Shown here: piece after piece, positions 36,996-45,297 of the stretch | Numbering within the stretch: the stretch's first letter is position 1 | How the letters are laid out: the number at the start of each line of letters is the position of its first letter | NCBI GenBank assembly: GCA_049841155.1 | Contig: JASGHI010000003.1 | Span: 1,240,001-1,304,000 of the forward strand | Reading direction: 5' to 3' | DNA length: 64,000 nucleotides | From: ZC4RG30 sp049841155 | GTDB lineage: Bacteria > Pseudomonadota > Gammaproteobacteria > Steroidobacterales > Steroidobacteraceae | Notes under the pieces: generated by a model | What the model was told of the DNA's origin: nothing | Databases searched by the model: none | What the model saw: the letters and a program-made list of their open reading frames with translations, nothing else | Translations under genes and position numbers: made by a program

Positions 36996-37694
36996 ATGCT
37001 TTTTTGCAAACCGAATACCGTCCGGCATCTCGGCAATGCCGTTCTGGTCCTTGCTGCAGGTATCGCATCGATCGCCATCACTCATGCCGCTGCACCCGGT
37101 CCGGAGGATTTGCGCGGCATCTATCGCGCAATTCCCGCTGATGCGGTGCTGCCCGGCGGCAAGCGCAACCAGGGTTCGCCGGGGGATGTGAAGCCGACGC
37201 CCGATTTTGCGAAGCCGGCGGAAGGGCAGATCGACTCGGCCAAAGAGTGTTTTCCCGTGGGGCCGTTCCGCATGATGGCCGAGGACCGGGTCAAGTTCGA
37301 AATCGTGCCGCAGCCCAAACAGGTGACGGTGATCTTCGAGGAACTGGCCCACGGCCACATACGCCAGATTCATCTCGACCGGACGCCCAAGGCTGACGCG
37401 CCTCTTACCTGGCAGGGGCAGGCAGTGGGACGCTGGGAGCGTGGCGCCCTGGTGGTGACGACCGACCGTTTCAACGACCGTACCTGGTTGAACGCGCAGG
37501 GCGTGCGCCACAGCGAAGCGCTGCGCCTCGTCGAACAGATCCGGCCAATCAAGGGTGGCATTCTCGAATACACGATGACCGCCGAGGATCCGGCGGCGCT
37601 GCAGAAGCCCTACACCTACAAGCGCTACTACCAGAAGATCGATGAACCGATGAGGGATGCGGTGTGCATTCTGGACTATGAGGAGGGAACATGA
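36996..37694 (+). CDS. Exported protein of the unnamed G-H-W-E family (copy 3)
   Basis: I start at ATG 36996, with GGGAG 8 bases upstream; the frame opens at 36939 inside the preceding gene. The 232 residues have a signal peptide (LGNAVLVLAAGIASIAITHAA) and a diverged core: TWQGQAVGRWERGALVVTTDRF, with arginine where others have histidine. Then NDRTWLNAQGVRHSEALRLVEQIR and YTMTAEDPAALQKPYTYKRYY follow the family order. Its stop overlaps the DUF6152 start. Function unknown. Confidence 0.8.
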   Translation: MLFCKPNTVRHLGNAVLVLAAGIASIAITHAAAPGPEDLRGIYRAIPADAVLPGGKRNQGSPGDVKPTPDFAKPAEGQIDSAKECFPVGPFRMMAEDRVKFEIVPQPKQVTVIFEELAHGHIRQIHLDRTPKADAPLTWQGQAVGRWERGALVVTTDRFNDRTWLNAQGVRHSEALRLVEQIRPIKGGILEYTMTAEDPAALQKPYTYKRYYQKIDEPMRDAVCILDYEEGT

Positions 37695-38098
37695 GCAAGC
37701 ATTGGGTCCGTTCGTTTTCTGCCGGAATGATTGTCGCATTGGCTCCGGCAGCCTTCGCGCATCACTCCCAGGCCATGTTCGACCGCACGAAAGTCGTTGA
37801 GGCGGAAGGAACACTGGAAAAGCTGCAGATGGTCCTCCCCCACTCGTGGATATCGGTCAAGGTTTCAGGCTCGGAGGGTGAAGTGGTCTGGCGTGCCGAG
37901 GGCAATGGGCCGCCGCGTGGCGAGTCCACGCTGAGCCATTTCGCGGTCGGCGACAAGGTCAAGCTGATGGTTCATCCGTTCCGGGACGGAAGACCAGGCG
38001 GCATGTTCATCAAGATGGTCACGGCAGACGGCCAGTATGAGTATGCCGAGGCGCAGCAGAACCGGCAGCCTGCCGCTGCACCGGCCGCCGCCCCCTGA
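37691..38098 (+). CDS. DUF6152 family exported protein (copy 2, diverged)
   Basis: The 135 residues start at ATG 37691 after a strong GGAGGGAAC, overlapping the previous stop. A signal peptide ends at FA, followed by HHSQAMFDRTKVVEAEGTLEKL. The usual N-P-H-x-W-I is here LPHSWI, and GDKVKLMVHPFRDGRPGGMF matches the conserved C-terminal segment. The tail is alanine/proline-rich. It is the most diverged of the three DUF6152 copies, but sits beside members of the same exported family as the others. Confidence 0.85.
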   Translation: MSKHWVRSFSAGMIVALAPAAFAHHSQAMFDRTKVVEAEGTLEKLQMVLPHSWISVKVSGSEGEVVWRAEGNGPPRGESTLSHFAVGDKVKLMVHPFRDGRPGGMFIKMVTADGQYEYAEAQQNRQPAAAPAAAP

Positions 38099-38126
38099 TC
38101 AATCTTCGCTCACCACGAAGCATGCC

Positions 38127-38161
38127 GCAGTGACCGGAGAGAAGCGCTCTCCGGTCACTGC
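38127..38161 (+). other. Perfect 15-bp intercistronic hairpin
   Basis: Arms 38127-38141 and 38147-38161 are fully complementary over 15 bases, with a 5-base loop. It lies between the DUF6152 and SRPBCC genes, ending 15 bases before the SRPBCC start and just before its AAGGA site. No T-tract follows. A transcription attenuator or an mRNA-stability element is likely. Confidence 0.6.
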
Positions 38162-38176
38162 TCCAAGGAAAATCCA

Positions 38177-38674
38177 ATGATGCATCGTTTGCCGGCTCTG
38201 GCCGCGCTCTGCGCACTTGCCGCCTCCGGCGCCGCCCTGGCTGCGGAACCGGAATACACCACGATAAGGATGGAGATCGACGTCGCAAGGCCCGCGAAGG
38301 AAGTCTGGGCCAAGGTGGGAGACTACTGCGACATCTCCAAGCTCTTCAATATCGACTGCAAGATCACCTCCGGCGACGGCGGCATCGGCACGGTACGCGC
38401 GCTCGATGGCGGCCGTATCACCGAGGTCATGGTCGCGAAGACGGATCTGTCCTATGGCTACACCTGGCCCGTGAAGCAGGGCCAGTTCTACAACCTGTAC
38501 CACGGCTTCCTCGAAGCAAGACCCGTCACGGACAAGACCTCGAAGCTGCTGTACACACTGATGTATGACATCTCCGACAAGACCGGCAAAGCCGAGAGAG
38601 ACGCCGACATCGCAGTCCGGCGCACACGCTTCGAGGGCGCTCTCAAGTCCATGAAGGACATGGCGGAGAAGTAA
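38177..38674 (+). CDS. Exported SRPBCC-fold protein
   Basis: The 165 residues have a signal peptide (ALAALCALAASGAALAAE) and an SRPBCC/START-like helix-grip fold: EIDVARPAKEVWAKVGDYCDISKLF, the G-x-G-T-V-R-A-L-D-G-G segment, and a C-terminal helix FEGALKSMKDMAEK. Such proteins bind hydrophobic ligands or act as cyclases or aromatases. Most are cytoplasmic, so an exported one is unusual. It follows two G-H-W-E proteins and a DUF6152 protein, separated by a strong hairpin. The ligand is unknown. Confidence 0.8.
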   Translation: MMHRLPALAALCALAASGAALAAEPEYTTIRMEIDVARPAKEVWAKVGDYCDISKLFNIDCKITSGDGGIGTVRALDGGRITEVMVAKTDLSYGYTWPVKQGQFYNLYHGFLEARPVTDKTSKLLYTLMYDISDKTGKAERDADIAVRRTRFEGALKSMKDMAEK

Positions 38675-38732
38675 CTCAAATCGGCGCGGCCCGGCTTCAA
38701 TCAGCAGCTCGCCGCAGGCCGCGTCCGCTCCC

Positions 38733-39287
38733 TCATCCGCCTGGAATACCCTTCCGGCGCAGTTGCGCCAATGCGATCAGTCGCGCATTGGCGGCACCCT
38801 TTACTCCCGGCTTCCTGCAGTTCGCGCACTCGTCCGCCTCGATCACCATGCGCCGCGCCGGAGAGTCGGGCCCCTCCCGACCCAGGAAACGCTCCAGCAA
38901 CTCCAGAGTGGCCGCATCGGCAATCGCGCAGTTGCAGCCGCAGCTCCGGCAAACGAGTCTGGGCTGCTCGGGCGAATGGGCGGGGTGGACGATCGTGAAC
39001 ATTGCCTTGGGACTGCCGAGGCTGGATACCCAGTCGCGCCTCAGGATGCCGGCTGCCTCAAGGTCAGCCAGCACCCGGTAAATCGTCCCAATGCTCGTAG
39101 TGATGTCGGAATCTAGAATCTGCCGGTAAATATCCTCGACCGTGAATCGGCCGCGCATCCGTTCAATGGCGCCCACAACGCTGATGCGATTCGCGGTCGG
39201 CCGCAGCCTTGCAAGCCGCAACTGGTTGACGATGCCTTGACGATCTGCGGAGGAACGGCTGGCGGGCGCTGCATTGCGTGAACTCAC
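38733..39287 (-). CDS. Fur-family transcription regulator with altered metal site
   Basis: Winged-helix Fur-type repressor. I prefer GTG 39287, with AAAGGG 7 bases upstream; the in-frame ATG 39329 has no such site and lies inside a perfect hairpin. The DNA-binding domain has TANRISVVGAIERMRGRFTVEDIYRQIL and SIGTIYRVLADLEAAGIL. The structural zinc cysteines remain (LVCRSCGCNC and DECANC), but the regulatory H-x-H-L segment before the first C-x-x-C is replaced by QPRLV. It may sense something other than the usual Fe2+ or Zn2+. It is downstream of, and in line with, a siderophore receptor gene. Confidence 0.85.
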   Translation of the reverse strand: MSSRNAAPASRSSADRQGIVNQLRLARLRPTANRISVVGAIERMRGRFTVEDIYRQILDSDITTSIGTIYRVLADLEAAGILRRDWVSSLGSPKAMFTIVHPAHSPEQPRLVCRSCGCNCAIADAATLELLERFLGREGPDSPARRMVIEADECANCRKPGVKGAANARLIALAQLRRKGIPGG

Positions 39288-39321
39288 GGGCTTGCCCTTT
39301 GTTGACCGCCTGAAGGGAGGG

Positions 39322-39346
39322 AGCGGCATCCGTCATGGATGCCGCT
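39322..39346. terminator. Perfect 10-bp hairpin between receptor and Fur-family gene
   Basis: AGCGGCATCC (39322-39331) and GGATGCCGCT (39337-39346) surround a 5-base loop, 19 bases after the receptor stop on the minus strand. It is probably the receptor terminator, though no T-tract follows. It would sequester the upstream ATG of the Fur-family gene. Confidence 0.55.
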
Positions 39347-39364
39347 CCGCGCTGTACCGGCCTG

Positions 39365-41560
39365 TCAGAAAGAGGCCGTCAACGTCACGCGGAAAGCCCG
39401 CGGGGAGCCCGGCGTGACATTGGTATTGCTGTTCGCGAACTGGAAATAGTTCTCCTCCAGCAGGTTCTCGATGTTCACCTGGGCCCGAAGGTTTTCAGTG
39501 AACGTGAAGTACGCGGCGGCATCGACGCGGGTGAAGCTGGGCAGCGTGACATTGCTGGATGGGGTCGCCAGGTTCTCCGTCGCCGCGAGAATCTCTCCCT
39601 TGTGGATAATTCCGAGGCCTGCCCCCCACATGTTCGAGAAGTCATAGCGGTTCCACAGCGAGTAGGTGACCTTGGGCAGCGCGGCAAGACGCGCTCCGGC
39701 GAGCACCGTAGCCGACTGATCTTGCGTCACTTCTCCATCCTGGTAGGCAAAGGCGCCAATGAGAGACCAGCGATCCGTGACATTGCCGGTGGCTCCCAGT
39801 TCCAGTCCCTGATTGCGCTGCCCCTTGACCAGAATCAGCGTTCCGGCCGGCGGGCCGCCGGGCAGACCCGCCTGGGGATCGGTCACGGCGATGTTCGAAC
39901 GTTCCAGCCGGAACAGCGCGGCGGTCAGCGCGAGGTTCGGCAGCGCATCCCATTTCGCCCCGATCTCGTAGTTGGTGAACCGCTCGGGATCAAGCGCCGC
40001 ATTGCTTGCCGACAGCGACGCGAGCTGGTCGCCCGCGCGCGGCTGGTATGTCAGACCATAGCTGGCATACAGCGAGACAGCCTCAACCGGCTTGTGCACG
40101 AGCGCCAGACGCGGCGAGAACAGGTCGTCCTTCGAACTGAACCGGGCGCCGTTGCGGTTGTTGGTAAGGTCGACCTTGAAGTTGTCGTAGCGCAGGCCGG
40201 CGACCACATGCCACTTGGGCGAAAAGATGATCTCATCCTGCACATAGAGCCCGACCGTCTTTGCCGTGCCGTCATTGTCGGCATCGGTGGCGGACTGACG
40301 GAACGCGACCGGCAAGGTGGTCCGCGGATTACTGACCCGGGCGAAGACCGCCGTGGCCGATGGCGCAATGCTGTCGAAGTAGCCGGTTTGCCTGAAGTTC
40401 GCCGTCTTCTGGTGGCCGAGCTCCAGGCCGGTAAGCAGCTTGTGCTGGACCGCGCCCGTGTCGAGCGTGAACTGCAAGTCAGTCTGGTTGAAGAAGTTCT
40501 GACGCGCGGTGGCGTTGTTGTAGGCCGCGATCTGCACCGTCGTGCCGGGAGCGTAGCTTCCGGCCGGTAGTCCTGCAGGGTTGTTCTGGATGGCCGTGTT
40601 CACCGCTCCGGGGAAGACGTTCTGGTAGAACTTGTCGTAGTCCGCATAGCGGGTCCGGTTGCGCAGCAGCGCAGTCTCGCTGAAGCGATGCTCGACCAGG
40701 GCGGATGCGGACTTCACCGTGCTGTCGGTGGGGGAAAGCGCGGGGTCGCCAAAAAATGCGCCGGCATCCGTTTTCAGCGGAGCGCCAAGATAGCTGGATA
40801 CTCCCCGATCCGCAGTTCGCTCGTCGTGGAAGTACTCCACGCCGAAGCGCAGACTCGTTGCATCGCCGACGGTGAAACCCACCGTCGGATTGACGCCGTA
40901 GCGCCTGAGAAAGACGTCGTCGCGATAGGTATCCGAATCCTCGTACATGGCGTTCAGGCGGACCGCAGCCCCACCATTGAGCGCCTGGCCCACATCAATG
41001 CTGGCGCGCTTGTTGCTGTAGGAGCCGGCTTGCAGCGCGAGGCTGCGGACCTGCCGTCCGTCTGCCTGCTTGGTGACCCGGTTGATCAACCCCCCCACTC
41101 CGCCTCGGCCGAACAGCATCCCGTTGGGCCCCTTCAAGACCTCGAGCTGCTCGATGTTGTAGAGATCGCGGTAGTACTGCACGTCGTCGCGCATGCCGTC
41201 GAGGAAGAAGTCACCCGTGGAGCTGTTGCCACGGATGACGGGTGTTTCCCGGTTGCCCTCGCCCTGGGCCATGCCGATGCCGGGAACATAATTCATGGCA
41301 TCGCCGATGCTCTGGACGTTGAGGTCATCGATGGTCTGGCGCGTAATGACGCTGATGGACTGCGGATCGTCACGCAGCGGCGTGCCGGTCTTGGAGGAAG
41401 CAGCGGCCTCGGCATTGTAGGAGTCGGCCTCTTCGGTCACGGAGATCGTCGACAGCCGTTGCTCGGAGGGCGTGGCGGCGAAGAGAGGAGCCGTCAGGCT
41501 GGCCGCCACGGCGAGGCAGATCAACGCACCGGGTTTCGAGGCAGAGTGGGAACTGGGCAT
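39365..41560 (-). CDS. TonB-dependent siderophore receptor (catecholate-like)
   Basis: I start at ATG 41560 (MPSSHSASKPG); the frame opens at 41644, beyond the Fur box. The 731 residues have a signal peptide (LICLAVAASLTAPLFAA), plug motifs KTGTPLRDDPQSISVITRQTIDDLNVQSI, NYVPGIGMAQGEGNRETPVIRGNSSTGDFFLDG and LEVLKGPNGMLFGRGGVGGLINRVTK (each quoted in part), and a barrel ending in RVTLTASF with terminal Phe. The plug type fits Fiu-like receptors for catecholate siderophores. It is divergent from a two-component system across a Fur box. Confidence 0.92.
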   Translation of the reverse strand: MPSSHSASKPGALICLAVAASLTAPLFAATPSEQRLSTISVTEEADSYNAEAAASSKTGTPLRDDPQSISVITRQTIDDLNVQSIGDAMNYVPGIGMAQGEGNRETPVIRGNSSTGDFFLDGMRDDVQYYRDLYNIEQLEVLKGPNGMLFGRGGVGGLINRVTKQADGRQVRSLALQAGSYSNKRASIDVGQALNGGAAVRLNAMYEDSDTYRDDVFLRRYGVNPTVGFTVGDATSLRFGVEYFHDERTADRGVSSYLGAPLKTDAGAFFGDPALSPTDSTVKSASALVEHRFSETALLRNRTRYADYDKFYQNVFPGAVNTAIQNNPAGLPAGSYAPGTTVQIAAYNNATARQNFFNQTDLQFTLDTGAVQHKLLTGLELGHQKTANFRQTGYFDSIAPSATAVFARVSNPRTTLPVAFRQSATDADNDGTAKTVGLYVQDEIIFSPKWHVVAGLRYDNFKVDLTNNRNGARFSSKDDLFSPRLALVHKPVEAVSLYASYGLTYQPRAGDQLASLSASNAALDPERFTNYEIGAKWDALPNLALTAALFRLERSNIAVTDPQAGLPGGPPAGTLILVKGQRNQGLELGATGNVTDRWSLIGAFAYQDGEVTQDQSATVLAGARLAALPKVTYSLWNRYDFSNMWGAGLGIIHKGEILAATENLATPSSNVTLPSFTRVDAAAYFTFTENLRAQVNIENLLEENYFQFANSNTNVTPGSPRAFRVTLTASF

Positions 41561-41607
41561 GTGGTCTCTCGAGTTGAAATATGCAAACGGGGATTGATGT
41601 AAAATAG

Positions 41608-41626
41608 AATGCAAACCATTCGCATT
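41608..41626. promoter_or_regulatory. Fur box between receptor and two-component system
   Basis: AATGCAAACCATTCGCATT carries perfect outer arms AATGC/GCATT and matches the 19-base Fur consensus at most positions. It lies 48 bases upstream of the receptor start and 17 bases upstream of the response-regulator ATG at 41643, so it probably represses both. Confidence 0.8.
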
Positions 41627-41642
41627 TAAGATAACCGGGCGC

Positions 41643-42356
41643 ATGTCGGATCTTTGTCAGATGAACCGGATGAGACGGCACGTACTGGTGATAGAGGACA
41701 ACGCAGCGCTGGTGGCGAACCTCTTCGGCTACCTGGAGCCACGCAGGTTCGTGCTGGATGTCGCGCGTGACGGCAAGGCCGGGCTGGATCTCGCATTGCG
41801 CGAGTCATACGACGCCATCATCGTGGACTGGATGCTGCCCGGCCTGGATGGACCTACTGTGATCCAGCACCTGCGCAAGGCAGGATCGTGCGCTCCCATA
41901 CTGATGTTGACGGCACGCGACCAGCTAGAAGACAAGATCCACGGTTTCCGCACCGGCGCCGACGACTATCTCACCAAGCCATTCGCGATGGCGGAGCTCG
42001 AGGTGCGTCTGGACTCGCTGATGGCCCGGGCCGGAGGCAGGCGCCAGGTGCTGCAGGTCGCCGATCTGCAGTTCAACGTTGCCACGCGCGAGGCGCGGCG
42101 CGGCGGGGAATCCCTGCAACTCTACACCGCACTCGGCAATCTCCTGGAAGCGCTCCTGAAGGAGAGTCCTGCGGTCGTTCCGCGGCGGACACTGGAGCGT
42201 GCCGTCTGGGGCGACAGTCCTCCAGACCGCGATCTGCTGCGCACGCACATGTACGAACTGCGCAAACGGGTCGACGGACCATACGACGTCAAGTTGATCC
42301 AGACGGTGACGAAAGTCGGCTATCGCCTGGCGTCACCGGCCGATCGGCAACCGTGA
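41643..42356 (+). CDS. OmpR-family response regulator
   Basis: Transcription factor of a two-component system. The 237 residues have a receiver domain with VIEDN (acidic pocket), IIVDWMLPGLDG (phospho-acceptor aspartate), MLTARD (threonine) and DYLTKPF (lysine), and a C-terminal winged helix with ALLKESPAVVPRRTLERAVWG and IQTVTKVGYRLA. Possible starts are ATG 41643, 41661 and 41670; none has a convincing ribosome-binding site. Its stop overlaps the kinase GTG. The arrangement beside a Fur-controlled catecholate receptor recalls PfeR/PfeS-PfeA of Pseudomonas, so siderophore-responsive control is plausible. Confidence 0.92.
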   Translation: MSDLCQMNRMRRHVLVIEDNAALVANLFGYLEPRRFVLDVARDGKAGLDLALRESYDAIIVDWMLPGLDGPTVIQHLRKAGSCAPILMLTARDQLEDKIHGFRTGADDYLTKPFAMAELEVRLDSLMARAGGRRQVLQVADLQFNVATREARRGGESLQLYTALGNLLEALLKESPAVVPRRTLERAVWGDSPPDRDLLRTHMYELRKRVDGPYDVKLIQTVTKVGYRLASPADRQP

Positions 42357-43621
42357 GCATCCGCCCCAGCCTTCGGCGGCGCATCGTTCTTGGCGTTGTA
42401 TGCTTCACGGCGCTGGTCACTCTCTCGACGTCACTTCTCGGCTACTGGATCAATGAACAGGCCGAGCAGCGTGTATGGGAAAGCATGTTCCAGAGCGAGC
42501 TCGGCAGACGGATCCAGAGCCAGTCGGCCCAGGATGCCGCCTGGTCCGAATCCGATGCACTGCAACTGTTCGGCGCTGCAGCAGGAAGGCCCATCCCCAG
42601 GGAATTTGCAGACCTCGGGCCTGGCGTCCACGACGAAGTGAAACTTGGCAGTGGCCTGTATGTGGTTTCCGTGGAGGGCAGCGGGCCGGCGCGTTCGGTT
42701 ATGGCGCTCGACATCTCCGAGATGGAGAAACGCGAGTCCAAGCTCATGCTCTGGATGGCTCTGGCCGGAGTCCTGGTCGTCCTCGCGCTGGCCGCGGGGA
42801 CCTACTTCGCCGCCCAGTGGCTGGTCAGGCCGCTGACGCAGTTGAGCGCCATGATTGGTGCGCTGCGGCCCGACGCACGAGGTCAACAGATCCGGTCACA
42901 GGCATCCGATCCGCTGGAAGTCGCGGTGATCTCGAAGGCGCTGAACCACTACCTGGCTGACATAGACCGCTATGTCGAGCGCGAACACCGCTTCCTGAAC
43001 ATGGCCAGCCACGAGCTGCGCACTCCCATTGCAGTGATTTCCGGGGCCGCCGAAATCGCCATCGAGCAGCCGAACGTGGAGCAGGCGCGCAGTCATATCT
43101 CCCGGATCATCCGGGTATCACACGAGATGCAGGAACTCGTCGCACTGCTGCTGGCTTTGGCCAGAAGCCCGGCACGTTTGCGCGCCAGCGCGTCGCGGAT
43201 CGACCTGGCCAGGCTCGTTCCACGCATCGTCGCCGACCATGAACACCTCCTGTCCGGCAAGGAGTTGACGGTTGCGTTCGGGACGATGCCGCCGACCGAA
43301 GTTCTAGTACCGGAGGCTATTGCGACGGCTGCCATCGGCAACCTTGTGCGCAATGCCATCGAGAACAGCAGTCGCGGCACGATCGTGATCACGCTGGACC
43401 GGACTGGAACCGTTGCTGTCGAGGATCCAGGTTCCGGGATGTCGGCGCAGGAACAGAGCCGGCTGCACGCAAGGCTGGCCCGCCTGGACCATGGACAGGC
43501 AGGCGGAATTGGACTGGATCTCATCATGCGTCTGTGCGAGCACCTGGGATGGATGCTTGAACTGCAACCCCGCACGTCCGGCGGCACAAAGGCCAGATTG
43601 AGGTTCTGCCCGCCTTCCTGA
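42353..43621 (+). CDS. Sensor histidine kinase
   Basis: I start at GTG 42353, which overlaps the regulator stop (GTGA). The 422 residues have two membrane helices (IVLGVVCFTALVTLSTSLLG, about 10-30, and LMLWMALAGVLVVLALAAGTY, about 135-155) flanking a periplasmic sensor of about 105 residues. A HAMP-like segment (VRPLTQLSAMIGAL), the H-box MASHELRTPIAVISG, N-box NLVRNAIENS, and G-boxes VEDPGSGM and GGIGLDLIM follow. The periplasmic part is short and of PfeS-like size. It ends in a perfect stem-loop. Confidence 0.92.
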   Translation: MSIRPSLRRRIVLGVVCFTALVTLSTSLLGYWINEQAEQRVWESMFQSELGRRIQSQSAQDAAWSESDALQLFGAAAGRPIPREFADLGPGVHDEVKLGSGLYVVSVEGSGPARSVMALDISEMEKRESKLMLWMALAGVLVVLALAAGTYFAAQWLVRPLTQLSAMIGALRPDARGQQIRSQASDPLEVAVISKALNHYLADIDRYVEREHRFLNMASHELRTPIAVISGAAEIAIEQPNVEQARSHISRIIRVSHEMQELVALLLALARSPARLRASASRIDLARLVPRIVADHEHLLSGKELTVAFGTMPPTEVLVPEAIATAAIGNLVRNAIENSSRGTIVITLDRTGTVAVEDPGSGMSAQEQSRLHARLARLDHGQAGGIGLDLIMRLCEHLGWMLELQPRTSGGTKARLRFCPPS

Positions 43622-43622
43622 A

Positions 43623-43644
43623 TCAGCCGGGCTCTGCCGGCTGA
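43623..43644 (+). terminator. Stem-loop after the histidine kinase
   Basis: TCAGCCGG (43623-43630) pairs with CCGGCTGA (43637-43644) across a 6-base loop right after the kinase stop. No T-tract follows, so a rho-assisted end or weak terminator is likely. Confidence 0.5.
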
Positions 43645-43658
43645 CACAAAACCGTAAC
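43641..43658 (+). promoter_or_regulatory. Weak Pho-box-like pair upstream of the PiT gene
   Basis: CTGACAC (43641-43647) and CCGTAAC (43652-43658), 11 bases apart with an AAAA spacer, match the Pho-box half-site CTGTCAT at 5 and 4 of 7 positions. They lie about 25-40 bases before the PiT start. The partial match and overlap with the stem-loop make this tentative. Confidence 0.3.
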
Positions 43659-43681
43659 GCAAGCCGGCAATCATTGAGCGC

Positions 43682-45295
43682 ATGAATATCGCTGCAGTGA
43701 GCCGCCCCCACCCCACTTTGCCCGGCAACCGCCCCCATCTCGACGCCAGGCCGGGCAAGGGGTCGATAATCCTGTTCCTCGCGCTGCTGATCGGCGGTGC
43801 GGTGTACACGGCCTGGAGCCTCGGTAGCGATGTCGCTGCGACCGGGACGCGGACAACCACGTGGATCCCGTTCCTGCTGCTCGGTATCGCGCTGCTGATC
43901 GCGCTGGGCTTCGAGTTCGTCAACGGCTTCCACGACACCGCAAACGCGGTCGCCACGGTCATCTACACCCACTCCCTGCCGCCCAATGTCGCGGTCATCT
44001 GGTCCGGCGTCTTCAACTTCCTGGGTGTTCTCGTCTCCAGCGGCGCCGTGGCATTCGGCATCATCTCGCTGCTGCCGGTGGAGCTGATCCTGCAGGTCGG
44101 CAGCAGCGCAGGCTTCGCGATGGTGTTCGCACTGCTGATCGCGGCCATCCTCTGGAACCTGGGCACGTGGTGGTTCGGCCTGCCCGCCTCCTCATCGCAC
44201 ACCCTGATCGGTTCCATCATCGGCGTAGGTGTCGCCAATGCACTGATGCATGGCCGTGACGGCACCAGCGGCGTCGACTGGGCCCAGGCCGGCAAGGTCG
44301 GCTGGTCGCTGCTGCTGTCGCCCCTGATCGGCTTCGCCGTCGCCGCGCTGCTGCTGCTGGCGCTGCGGGCACTGGTAAAGAAGAAGGAACTGTACGAGGA
44401 GCCCAAGAACAACGCGCCGCCGCCCTGGTGGATACGGTCGCTGCTGGTGCTCACGTGCACAGGCGTCTCGTTCGCGCATGGCTCCAACGACGGCCAGAAA
44501 GGCATGGGTCTGATCATGCTGATCCTGGTGGGCACCGTGCCGACCACCTATGCATTGAACCGCGCGCTGCCCGACACGCAGGCCACGCAATTCGAAGCCG
44601 TTGCCCAGGTCACCCAGCAATCACTGGTGCGGATGGCGCCCGCCGCGGCTCCGGCGGACCCGCGTCAGACCCTCTCCTCTTACGTGCGTACCAGGGAAGT
44701 GAACCCCGAACTGCTGCCGGCACTTGCCGCCGTGACGGGCAGCATCGCCGAGCAGGTCCAGACCCAGGGCGCGTCGTTCCGCCGCATCCCCGCCGAGGCG
44801 GTGGCCAACGTCCGCAATGACATGTACCTGACTTCCGAAGCGATCCGCTTCCTGCAGAAGAGCAGCGTTTCCTTGACGCCCGAAGCGGCAAAGAACCTGG
44901 CGGAATTCAAGAAGCAGATCGACGCATCGACGAAGTTCATTCCGCTGTGGGTCAAGGTGGCGGTCGCGATAGCGCTGGGCCTCGGAACGATGGTCGGCTG
45001 GAAGCGCATCGTCGTCACCGTCGGCGAAAAGATCGGCAAATCGCATCTCACCTATGCGCAAGGCGCCTCGGCCGAGCTGGTGGCGATGGCGACCATCGGT
45101 GCGGCGGACATGTACGGCCTTCCCGTGTCGACCACGCATGTGCTGTCCTCCGGTGTCGCCGGCACCATGGCGGCGAACCGCTCCGGGCTGCAGTGGGGAA
45201 CCATCCGCAACCTGCTCATGGCATGGGTACTCACCCTGCCGATGGCGATGCTGCTGTCGGGCGTGCTGTACTGGCTGCTGACGAAGGCCTTCTGA
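43682..45295 (+). CDS. PiT-family inorganic phosphate transporter
   Basis: Low-affinity metal-phosphate:H+ symporter. The 537 residues carry the duplicated PiT signature: FEFVNGFHDTANAVATVIYT in the first half and FAHGSNDGQKGMGLIMLIL in the second, with SSSHTLIGSIIGVG and the second-half VSTTHVLSSGVAG. About ten helices are visible. A hydrophilic insert of about 130 residues (approximately 305-430) separates the last helices, longer than in E. coli PitA. The PPK2 gene starts 2 bases after the stop, so uptake and polyphosphate metabolism are coupled. Confidence 0.94.
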   Translation: MNIAAVSRPHPTLPGNRPHLDARPGKGSIILFLALLIGGAVYTAWSLGSDVAATGTRTTTWIPFLLLGIALLIALGFEFVNGFHDTANAVATVIYTHSLPPNVAVIWSGVFNFLGVLVSSGAVAFGIISLLPVELILQVGSSAGFAMVFALLIAAILWNLGTWWFGLPASSSHTLIGSIIGVGVANALMHGRDGTSGVDWAQAGKVGWSLLLSPLIGFAVAALLLLALRALVKKKELYEEPKNNAPPPWWIRSLLVLTCTGVSFAHGSNDGQKGMGLIMLILVGTVPTTYALNRALPDTQATQFEAVAQVTQQSLVRMAPAAAPADPRQTLSSYVRTREVNPELLPALAAVTGSIAEQVQTQGASFRRIPAEAVANVRNDMYLTSEAIRFLQKSSVSLTPEAAKNLAEFKKQIDASTKFIPLWVKVAVAIALGLGTMVGWKRIVVTVGEKIGKSHLTYAQGASAELVAMATIGAADMYGLPVSTTHVLSSGVAGTMAANRSGLQWGTIRNLLMAWVLTLPMAMLLSGVLYWLLTKAF

Positions 45296-45297
45296 CA

